A DNA stretch of 64,000 nt. Source: Siphonodentalium dalli (Eukaryota; Mollusca; Scaphopoda; Gadilida; Siphonodentaliidae). Of the stretch, positions 56,742 to 64,000 are shown piece by piece. The position numbers and the translations under genes are program-made. The stretch covers positions 234,608,944 through 234,672,943 of the forward strand of contig CP136061.1 of the NCBI GenBank assembly GCA_032622095.1, read 5' to 3'. Position 1 is the stretch's first letter. The number at the start of each line of letters is the position of its first letter. The notes beneath the pieces are model-generated. The model saw only the letters and a list, made by a program, of their open reading frames with translations. It did no database searches and was not told where the DNA came from.

Positions 56742-59700
56742 ACTCTAGTAGCTGAGGGTGTTTTGTATGCACTTTTATGTCCAGAGCAAAACTCTTCACG
56801 AATCCACTAATTGAAGGTACACGAACAATATTTGGTTGGTGACACATTTCCCATTGAGGGCGAAATGGGTCAAATGGCCACGCCCCTTTTTGCGCGAAGT
56901 ACTACCACCCGCCGTGACTATATCTCCAGAATCGTTGGACATAGGGGGTCGTGTGACCACTCAAAATGTGCAGAATGGCCACATTATGGGGGGTCAGTAA
57001 TACATTTTCATATCCAAAAGTCAATGGTTTTTAAGATAATTGCCAAAAACAAAAAAACATCCATTTTTAAGGGCCCAATTTTGGGGTTCAGCTCTTTTAT
57101 CTCAAAGCTGAGCCCCCAATTCAAATTTTATTGATTTATATCCATCGGTGTCACATATAGGTATAATTTCTGTACCATTATTGGATGAGATTGACCTCCA
57201 AGGAGCTCTTGACCCTGAAAATAAGGTTTTTGGATGGAATATATTGGTCGTAGAATGAAAAACAGACATTTTCCCAATAACAAAGATGTTGAGGAAATCA
57301 TCAATTATACGGTATTTGATCAGTAACCTAAAACTCCTACAAAAAGGTTACATGGTGATATAATTTGAATGTAGTTCATCTTTTGTTATCTATATTTCAT
57401 GGCCTTTGATGTGAGATGGCTGCCAAAATGGTTATAAATGGAATGACATATATCACATTAGCAATATACTTGTAAATGAGTTCAATGTGTTATTTTCTTT
57501 AAACTTATGGGAGAACAGGGTGTTTTTATGGTATTCTAATGTTGAATTGAATTATACTCAGCCCACAAGTAGGTTTAGTAAATGTTGAGTTACTACAATT
57601 TGATCAATCAGTATGATTCAGTAATCGAGCAGGTTGTGTCTTTATCAGTCCCACATAAATTTTGATTGGCTGCATCACCATTTTGTATAAAGGTTCTACA
57701 ATTTCCCTAACATGTACATTATTCTAGAACAAATAATGGCTAGCCTGGAGTGAGTTAGAAGAAAGATACAAGCATCAGTTGATATGCAGATATAAATACA
57801 TACAAATCTACATTCTGCATGTAGCCATGCTATGCAATCCTCCCTTATGTTTCAACTTATCAAGGAAAAATGATCACATTACCAATGTCTATGATAGTCA
57901 GATGTTTTTGTAGATTTTGTAGATTTGTGGATGTTGTAGATTTTGTAGATTTGTGGATGTTGTAATGCAATATATATCTCCATTATAGTTGCACAAATTT
58001 ATTTTTCATTTCGTCCCTTTAAATTGACTTTTATTTTTTATGTATGTATATGTGCCACTCCAAAAATGTCAGTAAAAGTACTGTAAACCGTTTGGTTTGA
58101 TGTTATATGCACAGGAGATATATATATATACTTTACATGTCAAATATTGTGAACCCTGCAGGTACGTTTATGTGTGTCAGTCGCCTTATGTGTGTGATGT
58201 ACATGCAGTAACTACATGTATATTCCAGTGAAATTTATGGTCTGCACTCTGCAGTATTTCAAAAACATGCTATGGCCATGCCTACATATACATATGTACA
58301 CTGATTCAAACACAATGATTGTCAGGTTATAATCTATGTTTGAGGAAAGTTACTATGTATTTTTCATTTGTGTTGCATTTGTCAATATTAATGGGTCCCA
58401 GGAGTCCAGATGTTACTAGTGTAGAGTCCACTTAATTTTCATGAAACTGGTGGACTCTGAGTCTTATCAGACCAAGACGGTATTGTGTAGGTTTTACTAG
58501 AATTATATTTAGGAAAGACTCAACCATTATTTTTCCACTGCCCTTATCACAATATATTCATTTGGCAGTATTCATCCCAAGTTTAGTGGTGATGCTAATA
58601 CATTTGGTATGATATTTAGGTAGAGCAAAGCGATCTGAACGAATCGAGGATAAGCCACAATGTGTAGAAAACATTAAAAAACATGTATATTGTGAAATAT
58701 TTTAATAATGGGTGCTGGTTTTTACAAACTGGACATAATTGAGATGACTATTCCTGTTGTTTACCAAACATCAGCGTACACAATAACATTTTGAAGTATA
58801 TATGTTCTTGAATGTTGCATACAGACACTGACTTTTGCACAAATTGCTCGGGTTAGCCAAACAATGCAAAAATAACCAACTTTAGGTAAAATGATGGTAC
58901 TTGACAGAATTGCTTTGACCTACAAACATATCAATCCAGCAGTACCCATCATCATAATATAAAATTAGCAGGACCACTTAACCTGAGGTGGTATTGAAAA
59001 TGAAAATATCTTTAAAATGGTAAGTTATGAGGGCTATTAGCTATTATGAAGAATTATGTTAGTGAAATTATAGACCCTCATCTTCTCCAACCTGCAAGTG
59101 ATGCAACTATCATGGCCAATCAAAACTAATGTTGGACTGACAAAGGCTCATTCTACTATTGATTGAATAGTGATCATTCCATCATTTCCTAAAACTTTTT
59201 GTGAGATGAGGTGTCCTTTTGTAAGAATTGATTACTTCTGAAATATATACTGGTATATATGGTCATCTCCCATCTGATTACAACATGTTTTTACTATGCC
59301 CAGGTGCAATACCCATTTTAGGATCGCAACATGTGGCTGCTGCATGAAGTAAACAGCTGGTTATTCCATTTAGTAAAAGTGTTTAGCATGTTTCATATCT
59401 TGGTCACTTAAATCAGATCAGCTGTTAAATGTTGATAACAAATTTGGAAAACCTGTTTTGTTCAATCTGTACATTTCTGTTGATTAGAGCACAATTGTTA
59501 CCTGATTTTTGGTAAAGCACACCAGTTTCCAAGGCATGTTCAGTCATGAAGAGCTCACGTTGTGTGTCGGGATCAACACATCCTCAGCAGCAATTTCCAG
59601 CTAATCCCATTGTGTGTGGTCAATTGTGCTCTTAAGTCGATCAGAGAATTCGGATAGTTCTTTAAAAAGTGTCATACATATGCTGTGGCCTTGGTGGTAT

Positions 59701-60286
59701 TGTATACTTGTGGTGCGTAACATGCTGAAATCGGTTTTTGGCAATTATCTTAAAAACCATTGACTTTTGGATATGAAAATGTATTACTGACCCCCCATAA
59801 TGTGGATTGTCAGGGTCAAGAGCTCCTTGGAGGTCAATCCCATCCGATAATGGTACAGAAATTATACCTATATGTGGCACCGATGGATATAGATCAATAA
59901 AATTCGAATTGGGGGCTCAGCTTTGAGATAAAAGTGCTGAACCCCAAAATTGGGCCCTTAAAATGGATTTTTTTTGTTTTTTTGGCAATTATCTTAAAAA
60001 CCATTGACTTTTGGATATGAAAATGTATTATTGACCCCCAATAATGTGGCCATTCCGCACATTTTGAGTGGTCACACGACCCCCTTTGGCCAACGGTTCT
60101 GGAGATATAGTCACGGCGGGTGGTAGTACTTCGCGCAAAAAGGGGCGTGGCCATTTGACCCATTTCGCCCTCAATGGGAAATGTGTCACCAACCAAATAT
60201 TGTTCGTGTACCTTCAATTAGTGGATTCGTGAAGAGTTTTGCTCTGGACATAAAAGTGCATACAAAACGCCCTCAGCTACTAGAGT
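56742..60286. mobile_element. 3.5-kb element with ~480-bp inverted arms
   Basis: Arms 56742-57218 and 59810-60286 are highly similar reverse complements, with tip ACTCTAGTAGCTGAGGG. Both keep an open frame of 107 codons of equal length (56811-57134 +, 59894-60217 -) that begins at TTG rather than ATG. The right arm has an extra partial repeat just inside it (59730-59810). The 2.6-kb interior has no recognisable ORF, and a 27-base tandem repeat lies near 57905-57960. Confidence 0.7.
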
Positions 60287-60482
60287 AGTGTCGGGATGTA
60301 ATTATTAGCAATCAATATATTTTTTGTTGCGTATATAGGTTTATACAATTTTAAGAGGCAGAACAAGATACAGGTACTTTGTATAGTTTCATTTCGCGAA
60401 TGTACACAGTATCTTGTTTGGCCACTTGCAATTTTAGAAACCCATAACTGTAACGAGAAATTGTTGATTGTATATTTAAAGT

Positions 60483-60983
60483 TTAAAGGTACGGGAGGCC
60501 TTGGCGGTGCGTATGCTGTGAAAATATTTCCACCGGTCAAAAACCGCCACAAACAGAAAGAATATTAAAATGTAGACAGACTTTGTCCGTATACAAATAA
60601 GAAATATCGCATAAACAGTATGTTATTGTCATATGTTTGACCATTCTTATGTAAACAAAAGCATAAAAAGGTACTTTCCTGGTGTTTGTTTATATTATGA
60701 TGGTAAACATAAAGAGCGTTCATTGTTGCTGAATTTTGATATGAAACGAATAAAGAGCATTTATATCATTTGTGTGTGATTAGCCAGTAACACTGTGCTG
60801 CCTTCTGTAACACAATCAGGCTCCTGCTTAGGTAAAATATAGTAGGTCTTTATGATAGCATGCTGTTTACGCGATGGTCATGGTATATATGAACAAAACT
60901 GTATGCATTTTAATGTTTTTCTGTTTACGGTGATTGAAACAAATATGAATATTTTCGACAACTAAGGCCTCCCGTGCCTTTAA
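60483..60983. mobile_element. TTAA-flanked MITE of ~493 bp
   Basis: TTAA at 60483-60486 and 60980-60983 flank AGGTACGGGAGGCCTT and its inverted partner AAGGCCTCCCGTGCCT. The second inner block (GAAAATATTTCC/GAATATTTTCG) also pairs. No coding capacity. Confidence 0.75.
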
Positions 60984-61089
60984 GACCCCTTATTGTCTCT
61001 ATTATACATTTAAACATGACATTTACAAAGAAGTTTTATAAATGTCAATTGTATATTTTAAAACACAATTGAAATTATATATTAATTTA

Positions 61090-61450
61090 AAATTATATGT
61101 TTTTCTTAATTAAGAATTGTTTTCTAATATATCTTTCCTAATTGGGGAAAATATTCCTAGTTAAGAAAACTTGTTTTCCTTACTTAGATTTATTTTCCTG
61201 CTTGAGAAAATCTCATTCTAGAAAAAATTGGCATCACTTAACAAAAAATAATTTGACGATATTTCTAACTATAGAAAATATAATTTCTTGTTCTAGATTA
61301 ATTGTATAGCTTTCTTAAATTTCTAGCTATTCTCCCAAGATAATCGCAGTATCCTAAACTTATCTTATTTCAAGAAAAATAAACTTATGTGAGAAAAACA
61401 ATCTTTCCTACATTAAAAGGGAACTGTTAATAAAACTTTTTGTTCAGTAA
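61090..61450 (-). repeat. Second AAGAAA/CTTATTT degenerate repeat
   Basis: Opposite-orientation relative of 43820-44130, with the same alternation of TTCTTG, TTAAGAAA and CTTATTTCAAG motifs. Confidence 0.5.
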
Positions 61451-63060
61451 AATAAACTATACCAGTGTCATAATGTAGAATTTAGGTTACTAAAAACGAA
61501 TCATATTCGAAAACACCAACTTATAGCGTAAAAATCGAGATTTTAATGCCTTTTTGACGTCGAAAATAATAAGGAAAAACTAAAAAGCCACTCGCCAGTT
61601 TTATGTGCACAAAGAAGCGTGACGTCAATGTGGGAACGCAACTTTTTTTCGGATGATGGAATAAGACGTAAACATGTCCACGTGTTTTCTCATTTGTTTT
61701 GTTAATGGCGACTTACGATACAAATCTACTATTTTCAACAATTTGGACATTTAGAAAGTATTGATGACTGAAGTGTGTAATCATATAATATCACGGAGTT
61801 GTGCTTGGACTATACGTTGGACGCTGTTTTGAGAATTTTCGATGAATATTGTGAATTGGATTTTCGATTCTGGATAGTCACAGTGGAGGTTGACGTTTCG
61901 CAATTGAAACAAATTGACACTTTTATTGACAGATTTATGTTTTAGAGGAATGTTTATTAACCAAGAATCAAAATTATTTGACTGTAATGTGCATAGAACA
62001 GTTGTCTGCAGTTTTCAACACATTCTTGGTGGAAAAAGATTCTAAAACTACGATGGCAATTTGGGAAGTAAATCACCTATTTTCGATGTTTTTTTCCGAT
62101 GGTAATCCGACGTGGGCCGTATTCAACAATGCCAGCAAGGAGCTGATGCTGAACTCTTCCAATTTGATGATTATTTATTATAATTAATAAATATTTTGTT
62201 TAACCATTTCGCTTGTATATATTCTCCAAAATCAGTTGGACAAGTGTAGGTGAACAACCGATATACATTGTACATACAATAATAGCCTGATAGATTCATT
62301 GATCGGTCTTCCTGGCACATTGCTCACTGTTGTACATATTGTAAGAGGGGAGACCTCTAAATTTCTTGAACATTGTTTAAGAATTTGTAGATGTTTATAT
62401 TGAATATTCTCAGTAAATAATTATTCTGTTTGTTTCAAAAGAAATCAGAATAATTGTTATTGTTTGCAAGTACTAGTATTGGTTGAAAGATAATTATAGA
62501 ACAGTTTAGATTGACTTCCCTCTTACCAGATGCATGCATGCTGACTGTGGAAGACCGATCGGTCTATTTAAGCACTTCCGGGCTATTATAGATCACTCGG
62601 TGATTCACCCAGGTTCGTTGGATGGCTCAAACGATGTTTCCTAAGAAATTTATATATACCCTTAATTTGAACCACACAGTTGATTGTTTCGTACCATATT
62701 TTTTGTCATTTCACACCATATACATTTGTATGTTTCGTTGGTTCCCACAAATGGTAATTGGTCATGCATATGCAGCGTACCATGTAAAAAATTATTTTAA
62801 TTTTGTTAACTTAATGAAAGCGAACATGTTTACGATTTAAAGTTACGTGATGATGACAACACGACAATTACATGTAAACATATTTCTTTCTTTTTTTGCG
62901 AAAAAAAGCAACAATGTTAAAGATACATAATCCGAATAAACGCTTGCATATTACTATTTCCTTGGCTTCGGGTGTAAACATATTTGATTCGAGTCGAGGA
63001 ACCCACCCGTGTTGAATAAAATGTTGATAAATAACAGGTTTTGGGCAATTGTTTACTATT
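61451..63060. other. Non-coding stretch with one unassigned frame
   Basis: A 70-codon + frame (61978-62187, first Met 61984) has no recognised domain and a poly(A)-like AATAAA just after it. Two TGACGT sites lie near 61556 and 61620. Nothing else is supported. Confidence 0.3.
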
Positions 63061-63230
63061 GTTGACTGGTTACAGGGGAGGGGGGGGGGGGTGCGGAAAA
63101 AAACTGCAGACACAGGGTGGAAAAAACTGTTTTCTTTGGTTTGGGTACCACCCCCCCCCAAAACAGCAAAAACTGCAGTTTTTTTCCACTGACCATTTGC
63201 CCCCCCCCCCCATAAAAATCAAATCTACCC
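63060..63230. repeat. G-run/C-run inverted repeat
   Basis: A G10 run with GGAAAAAAACTGCAG faces C8-C10 runs with CTGCAGTTTTTTTCC, forming an imperfect inverted pair. Similar homopolymer segments appear at 49.1, 49.7, 50.6, 51.3, 51.8 and 52.2 kb. Confidence 0.6.
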
Positions 63231-63309
63231 CAGCCGGACAACAACTCGGTTTGACCGGAAACCGAAAAAAACTCTGGAGCATACAATTCACGAGAAGGTG
63301 CTTGGTAAC

Positions 63310-64000
63310 TTAGTTTAGATTATTATGACTAAAATGGTAATTGTCTACCAGTAGAACGCAGATTTGTACCTCGTGATGTCATGACATGTACAAACATGTA
63401 TACTGGTGATCGCAACGCTATGTATGCACTTTAAAAAATGACAACTAGTCATTACCTCGACTTTGAAAAAGATGCAAATGAGATGAGTGAGATACCAGGT
63501 ACGGCTTGTTATCAAACTACATTTGTACATGTACTTACCGTAGGTGAATATCACTTCAATTTGCCTTAAATTGAGTAATATAGTTTTAGGACATCACCAA
63601 ACAGAGTAATATGATTTCATGACATCACGAATCCGAGTAATATGGCTTTACAACATGGCATAATTATATTTCACTGTTAAATAATGCATAGACAATGATT
63701 TTTTGTGATGTCACTCATTTGAAAGAGTTGTCCGTACATGTAGTACACTGTTACTAAGAGGCAAACTAATTAATGTTATGGATAGGGTATTACTTGGTTG
63801 GTTTGATATTATAGGCCTGATTTCAGCCCTGGGTAACCTCATATCAGCCTTCGACCTTCGATGTCAGGCTGATAGTTAATGCTCCCACTTTTTTACTCTG
63901 ACCCCAATACCATCACTGTAGACATTTCTAATCTGCACCATTATGATGATTATCTTTCTCATAAGAAATAACAAATTAATAGATATGTGTACTAGTAGGG
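63310..64000. other. Right edge of window, no feature seen
   Basis: Contains short repeats of GAGTAATATRG..TTTA.GACATCA type (63573-63660, three copies of about 37 bases) and otherwise nothing I can name. Confidence 0.4.

Noticed and set aside
1-64000. tRNA or rRNA genes, bacterial operons or viral genomes
   Set aside because: I saw no A/B-box cloverleaf sequence, no rRNA-like conserved blocks and no operon or viral gene set. A covariance-model scan would settle the RNA question.

Overview
This is eukaryotic DNA from a marine-invertebrate-type genome, most likely a mollusc or other lophotrochozoan (moderate to low confidence). There are no bacterial operons. Exons are short, with GT/AG borders and large AT-rich introns. 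The DNA is dense in DNA transposons, Helitron-like elements, a Tx1/L1-type LINE, palindromic elements and satellites. Few open frames longer than 100 codons are host genes; most are transposon debris or chance frames in repeats.

The main host gene runs on the + strand from 2601 to 42191. I assembled it by hand from six exons whose splice phases all agree: signal peptide (2601-2661), first half of a WSC domain (11593-11727), second half of the WSC domain (24121-24282), Thr-rich stalk (38435-38686), transmembrane segment (41117-41201) and a long Tyr-rich cytoplasmic tail ending at 42191. The predicted product is a 493-residue single-pass surface protein laid out like a WSC sensor or receptor. 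Its first WSC exon is flanked by two related copies, one dead and one still phase-compatible.

The introns hold nearly everything else. Intron 1 carries a piggyBac-like MITE, a 4.35-kb DNA transposon with about 115-bp inverted ends (3893-8248), a 240-bp palindromic MITE and a second piggyBac-like MITE. Intron 2 carries a 9.2-kb head-to-tail array of 16 Helitron-like units of two types (12798-22041). Intron 3 carries a Helitron-like tandem-repeat element, an antisense LINE of about 7 kb (25869 to about 32870), a possible small two-exon gene (32887-33298), a 2.1-kb foldback element that duplicated its last exon (33139-35233), another Helitron-like 3' end and an apparently perfect 873-bp tandem duplication (36557-38302).

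From 42.3 kb to the end I find no convincing protein gene. The region holds an RT relic split by a palindromic MITE, a satellite with a ~384-bp period (44.6-47.0 kb), a hAT element with an 8-bp target duplication (49017-49910), several palindromic elements, a 3.5-kb element with ~480-bp inverted arms (56742-60286), TTAA-flanked MITEs and many G or C homopolymer runs. A splice-donor/acceptor pair at 47719/52423 may mark an unassigned transcript.
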